In this document: in pieces, positions 53,551 to 64,000 of the stretch
How the letters are laid out: every line of letters begins with the position of its first letter
Position numbering within the stretch: position 1 is the stretch's first letter
NCBI RefSeq assembly: GCF_023973825.1
Contig: NC_090127.1
Coordinates: forward strand, 2,717,501 to 2,781,500
DNA length: 64,000 nt
Source of the DNA: Plasmodium brasilianum
Taxonomy: Eukaryota > Apicomplexa > Aconoidasida > Haemosporida > Plasmodiidae
Direction: 5' to 3'
The notes under the pieces: model-generated
What the model was told of the DNA's origin: nothing
Databases searched by the model: none
Seen by the model: only the letters and a program-made list of their open reading frames with translations
Program-made: the position numbers and the translations under genes

Positions 53551-56500
53551 TCAATTATTATGGACACTATGAGACTTAACTAATTTAATCTTTCTTATAT
53601 TCCATAATGCTTTAATATTTCTCTCTAAATCCTTTTCAATAGCATCAAGTTCGTTATATTTGATATTGTTCATGTAAGAATTATTTAACATTTCTAAGTT
53701 TTCCTTATGACCTATTCTTTCTGTTTTATTAATTAGATCAAAATTATTGCCTAAAAGATTAATGCTATTCTCTTCATCCACGAGTGCATTTGTCAGTCTC
53801 TGCATATCATTTCCATCATTTTGTTCTGAATTTATATTCGTACATTTAATGTTATTTGGCGAATTCAAATCATATTTATTACTATTATTATTGTTGCAAA
53901 CACTGTCATTACCGCAACGGTTGATATAATTGTCGACATTATCGCAGTGGTTGATGTAGCTGTCGCCATTATCACAGATCGTGCTATTTTCATTGTCATT
54001 ATTACTATCATACAACTTAATTGAATTAAATTTTGTAAAGATATCGTAAATATCATTATTTCCGAAAAACATATCATTGCATATGTTATTATATGAATTT
54101 TTGTTCTCATTTGTTATATTACTGTTTTTTTCTATCCAGTTACTTTTATTAATTTTTTTTTCTTCATAGCTATTTTTTTCATATTCAAAGTTATAATACG
54201 GCACGTTGTTGAATTTATTTGTTCCCTCATGCTCCGTCTCTTTGTTAACATTCAGCACTGTGTGGTTCGCGTAATTACAACCGCTTTCATTGCAGCCTCT
54301 TCCGATGTACCCACTTCCAGCGTACCCACTTCTGTTATACCCACGTCCAACATAACCGCTAACATTATCATTGCTACTTACACTTTTTGTAAAATTTAGC
54401 GGATCGTAATTTAATATTCCATGATTGACCTCAATAGCATTGTCAACAATTGATTTAATATCTAAATTTGTGCAATTTTCTAAAATTTTGTCCTTTTCAC
54501 TAACTTGTTTTGTTACCATATTTTCATTCACCAACATTTTATCATCCATGGAATCATTTAGAACCTTCGTTAAATTATTGTTAGTGAAACCCTTATTTAT
54601 CATAATACACGTATCCAAATCGGTTTCATTGTTTATGTCATCTAACTTATGAAAATTTCCCTTCATAGGTAGAATACTATTATTAAATAAATGGGTATTC
54701 ACCATACTATCAGAAGCTGTAGTTGTAGTTGCAGTTGTTTTACTAGTTTCCGTTGTCATATTTTTATTTAATTGATTCTGATCATTTATTTCGTTTGAAA
54801 TATTTAGTAATATTTTGTTTCCTTCATACACAGGGTTACATTTTTCATCACATGGCAAGCTATTCTTCTGTTCATTGCTATTTGCAAACAAATCGTTACT
54901 AATAATATGCATGGTAGATACATGATTCGCGTCTATATTTTTTCTTAAATAATCATTTAATATATTGTCATCCATTCCCGTAAAATCGTAAGCATTTTTG
55001 GATGTGCTGCTACCATTATCATTATAATTTTGCATAATATAATTATTTGACAAAAGATTAAATTGATGATGTGTATTATAACTACTACTGTTTGTTTTGC
55101 TTCCTTTATCTATTTCTAACAATGTGGATGTATTATTATCAATAGCACAAAAATGTTTGTTTTTGTTATCACCTTTTTCACTTATTATTTTGTTTGACTT
55201 TAGAGGTATAAACGCTTTACAGTTGAAGTCGTTGTCCAATGGGACATTATTACTATGGTTAATCACTTTAAAATTTTCCTTCTGTTTGTTTTTTTTCTGC
55301 TGATGCAGGTGGGACAGGTGTTGCTGATATTGTTGTTGATACTGCCTTTGGTTGTGCTCGTTCTGCTGATACACTTTTGGATGTTTTTCCTGGGACAATT
55401 TATACATATATCTACCTTTCGCGTCTGGACTACTGTCCGTGCCCCCCTTGCTACTATTATTTCCTGCACCTATAGTAGCTGTAGGAGTGTTACTACCACT
55501 GTTGTTACCCAGGATGCTCACATTAGAGTTTAAATTACTATTAAAAGGTACGTTACTACTACTACTGTTAAATATGTTGTTATTTATGTTTGTGAAAAGG
55601 TGCCTGTTCAGTAATATACTGTTTGTTGTATTCTTATTTAATTTTCCGTGAACAGATGTTGTCATAACTTTATTTATATTATTATATTCTCCCGTGGTAT
55701 TTGGATTCATGGATAAGTTATCTGGTATTAAAAATTGACCCGTCTTCTTAAACTGAATTTTTAATTTTTTAAAATTAATATTAATTGATCGTTGGACAAG
55801 TTGAAATGTTGAATTTAAATTTGATAATTCTACAAATGCATATCCATCTTGTCTATCAATATTGACTACATATCCATTATCTAAATTTTGATTAATAGCA
55901 TCTCTTAATTGTATATTTGTTATGTCTTCACTTAGATTCGATACATATACACTTCTTCCATACGAATTATCAGGCCTTGTGCTAATATCAAATCTTGGCC
56001 CTATATTAACCCTTTCCTCATTATTTCTAGCATTCTTGTTTATCTTATTAGAATCATTTTTTTCATCCATTAATGCATTTTTTTCATTTTGAATTCTAGC
56101 TTTTTTCAAACAATCCATTATGGATATACCTACATGATATTTTAAACAAAATCGACATTTCATTGGACAATCATTACCCCTATGTGAAATGTTATGACAA
56201 TTTGGACATACAAATGAATTATTAGGACACAATGGCATAGGATGATCTAATGAATCACAACTCAAACATAACCTTCCTTGCATAAATGCTTCTAACATTT
56301 GAGAATTATTTAATATTACAGGTCTCTCCACATTCATGTTATCATTCCCCCCTTTTTTTGTAACATGTGTATCGAAATTTTCCAAAGCATTATTGTTACC
56401 ATTATTACCATTATGAATATCATTATGGCATACGTTAATTCCGCACTGCTTACTTGTAGAATTATTTATAGTGCACCTGTTTCCACTGTTAGAAGCATTG

Positions 56501-59500
56501 GTAATATTAGGAGTACTAGCAATATTAGGAGCACTGGCAATATTAGGAGCATTGGAAATATTAGGAGCATTGGCAATATTAGGAGCACTAGTAATATTAG
56601 GAGCACTAGTAATATTAGGAGCATTGGCAATATTAGGAGCACTAGTAATATTAGGAGCATTGGCAATATTAGGAGAATTAGTAATATTAGGAGCATTGGC
56701 AATATTAGAAGTATTTCCATTATTAGCATTTACACTATTTGCATTATCCTCATTAGGTCCATTAAACCTATTGGTATCAGTAGTATTCACAGAATTACTT
56801 ACACCTTGCTTGTTAACTAAACTACCTTTCACGTCATTCACATATGATGACGGGATTCCCAACATGTTGTTCATATAAGGTTGTTTATTCAACAAATTAG
56901 TGCTATTTTTCATACTACTCGTTACATTCACACCATTCATTACATTCGTTCCGTTTGTTCCAATCATACCATTCATACTATTTATAACATTCAGAGTATT
57001 TTTATTTCCTAAAACATTACTAATTTCAGTTGTACCGAATCTATTTTCCATTTCTTCATACAAAGATATTTGAGAAGGGCCAAAGTAGTTCACTAAATTG
57101 TTGTTCACTGTAACGTTGTTCTGAGTGTTAATTATTTTAAAAATTTGCGTATTATCATTTATTTTGTTCTTATTTACATTTAGGATACCCTTCTTAGAAT
57201 TACTGATATATTCATCATTATTGCGCTCATCACATGGATCGTTAAAAATATTGTATAAATTATTTTTTAATATATTAAAAGTAGTATTCAAACCAATTAA
57301 GTCATTTTTGCCCTTATCCTCCGAGATTGTCATATTGTTATTATTACTATTATTGCTGTTATTGCTATTATTACTGCTGCTGCCATTATTACAGTTATTG
57401 TTATTATTGTTATTATTTTCATTCAATAGTAAATATTGTTTGTCTACTTCTGTATTGTTTTCATGAAAAAAATGAATACCCCCCGTTTCGCTGCTCGTGC
57501 AATTATTCTTCAAAATACTTAAATTACGATTGTCTTCTGGCATATTCATTTTATTATTCGCGTAATATTTTAGTATATTCAAATTAATTATATTATTCAC
57601 GTTTTTTTTAATTAAGGAAACATTATTAATATTGCCTTTTGACGAAATGTTGTTAGGGTTCACTTCTAAATTGTTTTTAAAATTTTTACTACTGCTATTG
57701 GTTGTACAATTATGCACATTAATATGCATATTTTTTCCTTTGACATCATTTTTATTATTTCTCGTGTTATTTTTTTGATCGTTTTTTCCATTAGCATTTT
57801 TATTTGTGTTATTCTTATTTTTGTTATTTCTTCTGTTTACATTTTTGTTTTTGCTGTTTTTGCTGTTTTCGTTGTTATCTTTGTTGTTTCCAGTGCAGTT
57901 GATTCCATGATTGTTGCCATTGCTGTTGTTTCCATTATTGTTATGAACGTCTTGCTCATTATTATTTCCACTGTTTTCTGCACTGTCGTTGTTTCCTTTG
58001 TCATTGCTATCTTCACTATTTTTATCCTTATTTCTTATATCATTTTTTCGGTCCTTTTTATGGTCATTTTTGCGGTTATTTTTGCGACTATTTTTGTCAA
58101 TATTTCTGTGTATTCTTCTTTCGTTATTCTTATCAGGACCGTTAAAATTACCGGCAACGTTATTATTGCCATTTCCTTTTCCATTACTGTAATTACTGTC
58201 CTTATTGCAGCTATTTTCATTATAATCACTACAATTTTTCATATCATCAATGCAGTTACTAGCAGTGCTGCTATTGCTCCTATTGTTGATGTTGCTGTAA
58301 TTGTTGGTATTACTGCTACTGCTGTTATGACTATTATTTCTTCCAATGTTATTATTATCGTTGGTTAAGGTACTATTGTTTGTGAAGGACCTATCGTTCG
58401 CAAAAGTGCTACAACTGTTAGTGAAGCTACCATTTTTGCTGAAGCTACTTGTGCTATTTCCTCGATTGCTATCATTATCATTGTCTATAGTACTGTTTTT
58501 ATAGAGGGATGGAAAAATATCATTTGAAATAAATTGGCTATCAATTCTTTTCTTTTCTTCTTTATTATTTTCATTTACACATTTTGTATAATTATCGTGT
58601 AACATATAAGTTGGTTCATATTTTTTACAATTGTTAGAATAATTCATAATTCTATTTAAGTTTTTTATGTCCAACCTGTTGTTCATATCATTATTTTGTA
58701 CTGTATTAAAATTATTTAAAAATGTATCTAAAAATTTTGAACCATCTTCTTCATATAATTTTTCATTTGATTTTTCTAAATTTAAGCTATTATTTAACAT
58801 ATGTATGCTTTTACCTTCCTCTTTTATATTCTTGCAAACATTATCATCATTATTATTTATTTCATTATTATCGTTCGAAGAATACTGAATTGCACCATAT
58901 AGATCTTTAACGTTCCTTTCATTGATCTCTAATTTGTTATTTTTCTCATCAGAGTGTGTTATTTTTTCCTCATCAACAGGGTAGTTGTAATTACAGTGAC
59001 TGTTGTTGGTGGTCACGTTGTCCCTATTGTTGTTATTATTTACATTGCTGTTCATGCTGCTTTCCATAGTGCTATTCATGCTTCCGTTCATGCTGCCGTT
59101 CATGCTTCCGTTCATGCTGCCGTTCATGCTTCCGTTCATGCTTCCGTTCATGCTTCCGTTCATGCTTCCGTTCATGCTGTCATTCATGCTGCCTTCCATG
59201 CTACTACTAATGCTGCTTTTATTATTTACATTACTACTATATTTATTATTTTTCAAGCTACTGTTATTTATACTACAGTTATTACCACTATTATTCATGG
59301 TGTTAATACCCAATTTATTAATTGTGCTGTTAATTACGTCATTTAGTTTCTTCTTTCCATACAATAAATTAACGGTACAACTATCGTTGAAACTATTCTT
59401 CAAGTAATTACTTAAGCTACCATCTACTCCAATTTTATTATTGAACAAATTATTAGTTATATTAGTATTTTTTGTACTGTTATTAACGGTGTGGTTACTA

Positions 59501-59871
59501 TTATTGCTATGTAAATTGCTATTAATAACACTCTGGTTACTTCTATTTAATTCGAGATTTCTTTTATTTATTCGTGTATCTACAAAATTGATGTTATTTT
59601 TTTCATTTATTAATAATACATTATTTATTTTGTTTTTTTCCGATTCGTTTCTTGTTTCATTTAATAATAGCTCACTATTATTTTTTTCAACGATGTTAAA
59701 TAAATTAATGTTCATTTTGTCATCAACAAAATTCTTGCTGTCCATATCCTCATTATGTATATCATTCTGTTTATTCGTAAAATATGTGATATCTTCTTTA
59801 CCCATTGACCTCTTACTTAAATAATAGAAATTATGTCCCTGGTAACCGTTATCTACAGTAATCTTATTCAT
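53551..59871 (-). CDS. Large zinc-knuckle (CCHC) and RRM RNA-binding protein
   Basis: 2,106 residues, Asn-rich over most of its length. Around residues 1197-1255 are two canonical CX2CX4HX4C zinc knuckles (CLSCDSLDHPMPLC and CPNCHNISHRGNDC) and a third, altered one (CRFCLKYHVGISIMDC, CX2CX3HX7C). About 45 residues further on is an RRM (about 1298-1372) with RNP2 VYVSNL and RNP1 DGYAFVEL. Zinc knuckles followed by an RRM indicate single-stranded RNA binding; the long Asn/Gln/Ser flanks suggest phase-separating or granule behaviour, which is inference. Repeats: SMNG near 222-273 and a six-residue PNIxxA repeat near 1052-1127; a Gly-rich YVGRGYNRSGYAGSGY patch near 1838-1857. The C terminus ends in a helix, IEKDLERNIKALWNIRKIK, which looks conserved. 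ATG 59871 is used; upstream is stop-rich. I know of no precise function. Confidence 0.88.
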   Translation of the reverse strand: MNKITVDNGYQGHNFYYLSKRSMGKEDITYFTNKQNDIHNEDMDSKNFVDDKMNINLFNIVEKNNSELLLNETRNESEKNKINNVLLINEKNNINFVDTRINKRNLELNRSNQSVINSNLHSNNSNHTVNNSTKNTNITNNLFNNKIGVDGSLSNYLKNSFNDSCTVNLLYGKKKLNDVINSTINKLGINTMNNSGNNCSINNSSLKNNKYSSNVNNKSSISSSMEGSMNDSMNGSMNGSMNGSMNGSMNGSMNGSMNGSMNGSMNSTMESSMNSNVNNNNNRDNVTTNNSHCNYNYPVDEEKITHSDEKNNKLEINERNVKDLYGAIQYSSNDNNEINNNDDNVCKNIKEEGKSIHMLNNSLNLEKSNEKLYEEDGSKFLDTFLNNFNTVQNNDMNNRLDIKNLNRIMNYSNNCKKYEPTYMLHDNYTKCVNENNKEEKKRIDSQFISNDIFPSLYKNSTIDNDNDSNRGNSTSSFSKNGSFTNSCSTFANDRSFTNNSTLTNDNNNIGRNNSHNSSSSNTNNYSNINNRSNSSTASNCIDDMKNCSDYNENSCNKDSNYSNGKGNGNNNVAGNFNGPDKNNERRIHRNIDKNSRKNNRKNDHKKDRKNDIRNKDKNSEDSNDKGNNDSAENSGNNNEQDVHNNNGNNSNGNNHGINCTGNNKDNNENSKNSKNKNVNRRNNKNKNNTNKNANGKNDQKNNTRNNKNDVKGKNMHINVHNCTTNSSSKNFKNNLEVNPNNISSKGNINNVSLIKKNVNNIINLNILKYYANNKMNMPEDNRNLSILKNNCTSSETGGIHFFHENNTEVDKQYLLLNENNNNNNNNCNNGSSSNNSNNSNNSNNNNMTISEDKGKNDLIGLNTTFNILKNNLYNIFNDPCDERNNDEYISNSKKGILNVNKNKINDNTQIFKIINTQNNVTVNNNLVNYFGPSQISLYEEMENRFGTTEISNVLGNKNTLNVINSMNGMIGTNGTNVMNGVNVTSSMKNSTNLLNKQPYMNNMLGIPSSYVNDVKGSLVNKQGVSNSVNTTDTNRFNGPNEDNANSVNANNGNTSNIANAPNITNSPNIANAPNITSAPNIANAPNITSAPNITSAPNIANAPNISNAPNIASAPNIASTPNITNASNSGNRCTINNSTSKQCGINVCHNDIHNGNNGNNNALENFDTHVTKKGGNDNMNVERPVILNNSQMLEAFMQGRLCLSCDSLDHPMPLCPNNSFVCPNCHNISHRGNDCPMKCRFCLKYHVGISIMDCLKKARIQNEKNALMDEKNDSNKINKNARNNEERVNIGPRFDISTRPDNSYGRSVYVSNLSEDITNIQLRDAINQNLDNGYVVNIDRQDGYAFVELSNLNSTFQLVQRSININFKKLKIQFKKTGQFLIPDNLSMNPNTTGEYNNINKVMTTSVHGKLNKNTTNSILLNRHLFTNINNNIFNSSSSNVPFNSNLNSNVSILGNNSGSNTPTATIGAGNNSSKGGTDSSPDAKGRYMYKLSQEKHPKVYQQNEHNQRQYQQQYQQHLSHLHQQKKNKQKENFKVINHSNNVPLDNDFNCKAFIPLKSNKIISEKGDNKNKHFCAIDNNTSTLLEIDKGSKTNSSSYNTHHQFNLLSNNYIMQNYNDNGSSTSKNAYDFTGMDDNILNDYLRKNIDANHVSTMHIISNDLFANSNEQKNSLPCDEKCNPVYEGNKILLNISNEINDQNQLNKNMTTETSKTTATTTTASDSMVNTHLFNNSILPMKGNFHKLDDINNETDLDTCIMINKGFTNNNLTKVLNDSMDDKMLVNENMVTKQVSEKDKILENCTNLDIKSIVDNAIEVNHGILNYDPLNFTKSVSSNDNVSGYVGRGYNRSGYAGSGYIGRGCNESGCNYANHTVLNVNKETEHEGTNKFNNVPYYNFEYEKNSYEEKKINKSNWIEKNSNITNENKNSYNNICNDMFFGNNDIYDIFTKFNSIKLYDSNNDNENSTICDNGDSYINHCDNVDNYINRCGNDSVCNNNNSNKYDLNSPNNIKCTNINSEQNDGNDMQRLTNALVDEENSINLLGNNFDLINKTERIGHKENLEMLNNSYMNNIKYNELDAIEKDLERNIKALWNIRKIKLVKSHSVHNN
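56491..56716 (-). repeat. 18-bp (six-residue) coding repeat, about 12 copies
   Basis: Encodes PNIANA/PNITSA/PNISNA variants within the CCHC-RRM protein, about 70 residues before the zinc knuckles. Two unit types (ANA and TSA) are interspersed, suggesting unequal exchange of higher-order blocks. Confidence 0.92.
59053..59205 (-). repeat. 12-bp (four-residue) coding repeat, about 12 copies
   Basis: Encodes SMNG tandemly in the N-terminal third of the CCHC-RRM protein; the forward strand reads ttcatgcttccg or ttcatgctgccg. Alternation of tcc and gcc third-position variants marks copy lineages. Confidence 0.92.
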
Positions 59872-60343
59872 TTTTTCTTACTTTTTGGGAAAGAGATAAT
59901 TTAACAAAATATAGAATGTGTAAATAGAAACTAAAATATGTAAATATATATATGTTCATATGTATATATATATGTATATGTTCAAATATATATATATGTA
60001 TATGTTCATATGTATGTGTTTATATGAATATGTTTATATGTACATACGCACGTATGTTTCTATTATTTATATATATACGATATTAAAATTTAATCCTTGT
60101 GCGTAATCAAATCATGTTATTCTATGGTTGAACATGTACTTTCTAATTTATTTAAAGAAACTACAAAATTTGTATTCATCCAATGCAATGTAAGGAAAAA
60201 GTAAATAATCACAAAAATAATTAAATAAATAAATTGATATATATTTGTTATGCTAATTTTAATGTATAAATTAGGTTCTACATTTAAACAAATAGGTAAG
60301 CTTTTTCGATATGTGTACTTTTTTATATACACGTATACATATG

Positions 60344-60381
<38 letters not shown>

Positions 60382-63300
60382 GGCATGCATATATAACAGG
60401 TGATCATATATCCCCGTAATAAAATTGTTTGTTACAAAAAGCAAAAAAAAAAAAAAATAAATAAAGGAATATGTATAATGTAACTACATATACATATACT
60501 GGTTATTATGTAAATGTAATTTTATTTTTTTATTGATTCCAATATAATTTTCTTTTTTTGAATTATACATAATTCTATAAATATTATAATCCTCTTTTAT
60601 ATTGGACAACCCACGTTTTCCCTTTTTTTTTTTTTTTTTTTCCAATAAGCAAAAATTTTAATTTACAATACACTGTTTTACTAACAGGACATAATATACA
60701 TTGCACAAAACTGATAAAAAAATTCGTTCAAATTAAGTTATATGAAAACATTATATAGAAAAGAAAGCAGAATGAAAATACTTAATCAAAAGTTCGTAAA
60801 AATAGGATCTATAAGCACACACGAATCCGACTTAAATATATATATGTATATATATGTTAGTACAAAAGCATGTACACATGCGTGTATATGTATGCATGTA
60901 AATATATTGCAAAAATTGGGAAATTAAAATATTTGAGATAGACGTATTCTTATGTTGAACTAAAAATGTTTGTACATTGTACAAATTTTATTACATTCAA
61001 AAAAAAAAAAAAAAAGTTTCGTTATAATCTCTATATTATAAATTCTACTTAAAAATATTTTAATGAATTGTTTTATTATATACATAAGGTGTACTGAAGT
61101 ACAAACATGAACTCAGTGCATTAAGTTAAACCACATTATATGGATAGTTAGCATTACTACTTAAATATAAAATTATAAATTTTTGTTTTAATATAATTGT
61201 TTTCTTTCACTTTATATCTTTATTTTTGATTTAATCATAAACAAAATATATATATAAATACAAATACATATACAAAAATATATATGTCATAAATATGTAA
61301 ATATACATACGAAATGGAAAATTAAAAAAAAAAAAAAAACAAAAAAAAAGTGCTTTTTTTTTTTTTTTAAAGTTCTTAATATCGTTAAAGCATAATTGTT
61401 TTGAAATGTAAAGTACTTGTACAGTCTTAAAAATTCATAGATGTAAAAAAAAATGAAAATTTGAACAGCTGTATTTTTGACATAAATGAACTAGTCATAC
61501 CATGTAAAACTATTCAAATAAAATGAAAAATAATCATATTATTCGGGGAATGTAAAAAAATTTATAATAGCATTATGATATTAAAAAAAATAGTGTTGAA
61601 ATAATGCTATATTTTTAAATAAATAAAAGTTGTTCATTTTTTTCTATGTAAATATATAATATCTATATATTCAAATACAACTTTTAAAAAGTTAAGAGAA
61701 TAGTATATATTTTACGATGAAATATATTAAATGTACGAAATTATTGTATAAGAAATGTAATATGTATCACATAATTAGTACATACTAATATATAGGAAAT
61801 AAATAGTTATAAAAATATTCTAGGATATTTATTAAATGAGCATAATTTTAGGTTTATCAACAGCAGAAAAAAAAGAAAAAAAAAAAAAAATTTTTTCCTA
61901 AAATATCAAATGGTATTATTTATAAAATGTACTGCTAAACATGAATGTATTCGTATTTAATATTACTATATTTAGTATTGTGAATTCATCTATAATGTTA
62001 GATTTATTCTAAGAATTATTTTTAAGCAAAAATAAAATATATATAATAAAAAATGTAAAACTAATTAAAAAAAGGACAAAAAAAAAAAAAAAAAATTATA
62101 TATATAAATTAGAAACTTCAATATTATTTATTAATCCTTAAAAGGGATGTAAAAAAAAAAATATATCAATAATTAAAGATATATGTAAAATACGCAGTTG
62201 ATGGCAAAAATACATATATGTATAAACATATATATATATATATATATATCTGTAAGGCGAAATGTAGAAAAAAATGTATAACTATTCATCTATAAAAAAT
62301 TGCACCATGTAAGGAAAAACAAAAAATTATGAAATAATAAATTATTATAGTATTGTTCGAGGAATTCTAAATGCTTTTTATTTTGGGTTTGTTTAGCAAA
62401 AATAACATATATGGAAATTTTTACTGTACCAAAAAAAAAAAAAAAAAAATTATATTCATGTAGTAAATACATACATAGATAAAAATATATATGTATACAT
62501 GAAGGATATTATTCTGTGGTAGAATAACTGTAGAAATGTCGTAACGCAATAAATATAAAAGCTATTTTTCAACTGATCTTTGTAAAAAAATAAACATACA
62601 TTTAGTCATGAAATTCCTTTACATCTTAATTTTTTTTCCTTCTATTTGTTCTATTCTTTTTTTTTTTTTTAGCATTCTCTTTTCATATATATATTATATA
62701 TACATATATATACACATATGTATATATATAACCTCATTTATTTATAGTACAAAAAGGTTAAAATATTTAACGTTAAAATGTATATAAAAAAAAAAAAAAA
62801 AAAAAAGCTCTCATGCAATTTTTAAATGTATATAGTGATTTTCATAATTTTAAACGTGAGGAAAATTTACATATTTCTGCATAGATATCCTGGGTTTTAC
62901 ATAAAGCCAAAATGTGTAGTATTTTTTTGAATATATATTTAAAGAGTAACATATATAAATATATATGTATATACATACATACATACATAAATAAATACAT
63001 ACACACATACATAAATAAATACATACACACATACGTATACAGATACGTACCCACATAAATCCATATATATACATATATGTCTGTATTCCTCATAAAATTT
63101 TGCACATGTATGTGTATATATACATACATATAAACGTAGAATGTATTATAAGGGGAACTTAAGTGCTAAATAGAAGATGTACATCTTTTATATAATAGGA
63201 AATGTAATATTATCGTTTATTAGTTACATTACTTTATAATAAAAAAGTTATGATATAAAAATTAAAACATTAAAAAATAAAACTATTGATAAAGGAAGTG

Positions 63301-63516
63301 TGCATATATGAACATACATATATATATACATGTACATATAAACATACATATATATACTCGTCCTGGCTCTGATGGTAACTAAAAATATGTTAAAGAATTA
63401 TAAACTGCATTTACTACATATGAAATATTTCTATATATATTTTAGATCCTCAATTATATATAATACAAAATTTTACTTAAGCGAAATTCCTTAAGTAATA
63501 GTTGTGGTGTGTTATA

Positions 63517-63563
<47 letters not shown>

Positions 63564-64000
63564 GAAAATAACATGGGTTATAAAATACACGCACACACTA
63601 TTAACTTGTGTAACATTACAAGTATAATAATTATTTGACAAAAAATTAAAATCATGGAACATGAAATTCTTTACTCTGATATTAATGGATATAGATTTAA
63701 AAGTGCGAAAATATATAAAGCTCGAAACAATACAGTGTTTAAATTTATGAGTAAAAAAATAATGCCCATGCTTAAAATATCAAATGGTTAAATTCATACA
63801 TCTACAGTAAGAAATGAAAAATAATATAACATTAATCCTATAAAAAAATAAAATAGAATAAAAATAATAAAACATTACATAATGCTTTATTATTAAGTAT
63901 ATGTAAAATGGAAATTAAAACAAACGACAATTATGTAATATATACATGCTTATTTTTTGTTAATGGAAAAATGTAAAAAAATTATATTTTCTTATTTTAT
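59872..64000. other. 4.1-kb gene-free region at window end
   Basis: The part next to 59871 should be the promoter and 5' UTR of the CCHC-RRM gene. I see no supportable gene. It contains (TA)n or TATATG-type runs (59947-60015, 60350-60382, 62226-62250, 63523-63560), many poly(A)/(T) tracts (for example 60440-60456, 60617-60641, 61000-61015, 62078-62094, 62431-62449, 62786-62805), and a 24-bp tataaataaatacatac repeat at 62985-63035. The small ORFs in it are read through these repeats. Confidence 0.6.

Noticed and set aside
57712..58368. 218-codon Ile/Val/Phe-rich plus-strand ORF
   Set aside because: Antisense of the Asn/Lys-rich part of the CCHC-RRM protein.
60742..60927. 61-codon plus-strand ORF starting MKTLYRKESRMKILNQKF
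   Set aside because: The first 35 codons look mildly coding and a GTAAAA donor-like site follows, but there is no continuing exon and the rest is TATATG repeat.
1..64000. tRNA, rRNA, CRISPR or bacterial insertion elements
   Set aside because: I looked for tRNA box A/B patterns, repeat-spacer arrays and transposase frames and saw none; a covariance-model scan would be needed to exclude small structured RNAs.

Overview
This is an AT-rich nuclear window from a malaria parasite (genus Plasmodium, Apicomplexa). The evidence is long, mostly intronless ORFs full of Asn-rich low-complexity inserts, intergenic DNA of roughly 80% A+T with poly(A)/poly(T) and (TA)n tracts, small introns with AT-rich ends, and typical parasite genes (apicoplast gyrase B, FtsH1, thiazole kinase). 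From memory, gyrB and FtsH1 are also close neighbours on P. falciparum chromosome 12, so the block is probably syntenic with that region. Coding DNA is less extreme in A+T than in P. falciparum and repeats are plentiful. A species such as P. malariae or P. ovale would fit, but I cannot fix the species.

Layout. 1-2971: 3'-most and largest part of gyrB (+), cut by the window edge. 3615-4523: hydroxyethylthiazole kinase (-). 4524-6561: divergent promoter region. 6562-9168: FtsH1 (+). 11974-29031: a 5,685-residue coiled-coil protein (+). 30327-33227: VPS16 (-). 34802-36421: a 3-hydroxyisobutyryl-CoA hydrolase-like protein (+). 37199-38966: Pfs2/WDR33 polyadenylation factor (-), for which I resolve a 5' exon. 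40291-47906: a very large unrecognised Asn-rich protein (-), which I model as three exons. 49620-51383: RbfA-like ribosome biogenesis factor (-). 53551-59871: a large zinc-knuckle plus RRM RNA-binding protein (-). 59872-64000: 4.1 kb with no gene I can support.

There is no operon logic here; each gene is expected to be a single transcription unit. Several products are nevertheless of bacterial type and act in organelles: gyrase B and FtsH1 in the apicoplast, and RbfA-like and possibly the HIBCH-like protein in the mitochondrion or apicoplast. VPS16 acts in HOPS/CORVET endosomal tethering. Pfs2 acts in nuclear mRNA 3'-end formation.

Most interesting observations: two gene models that plain ORF calling gets wrong (Pfs2 and the giant Asn-rich gene, both repaired by phase-consistent introns); a strict 10-bp-phased A/T array upstream of FtsH1; a 26-bp minisatellite in a divergent promoter; two clusters of G+C-rich palindromes in AT-rich intergenic DNA; an SR-type segment inside the giant coiled-coil protein; and several short coding-like islands in intergenic DNA.
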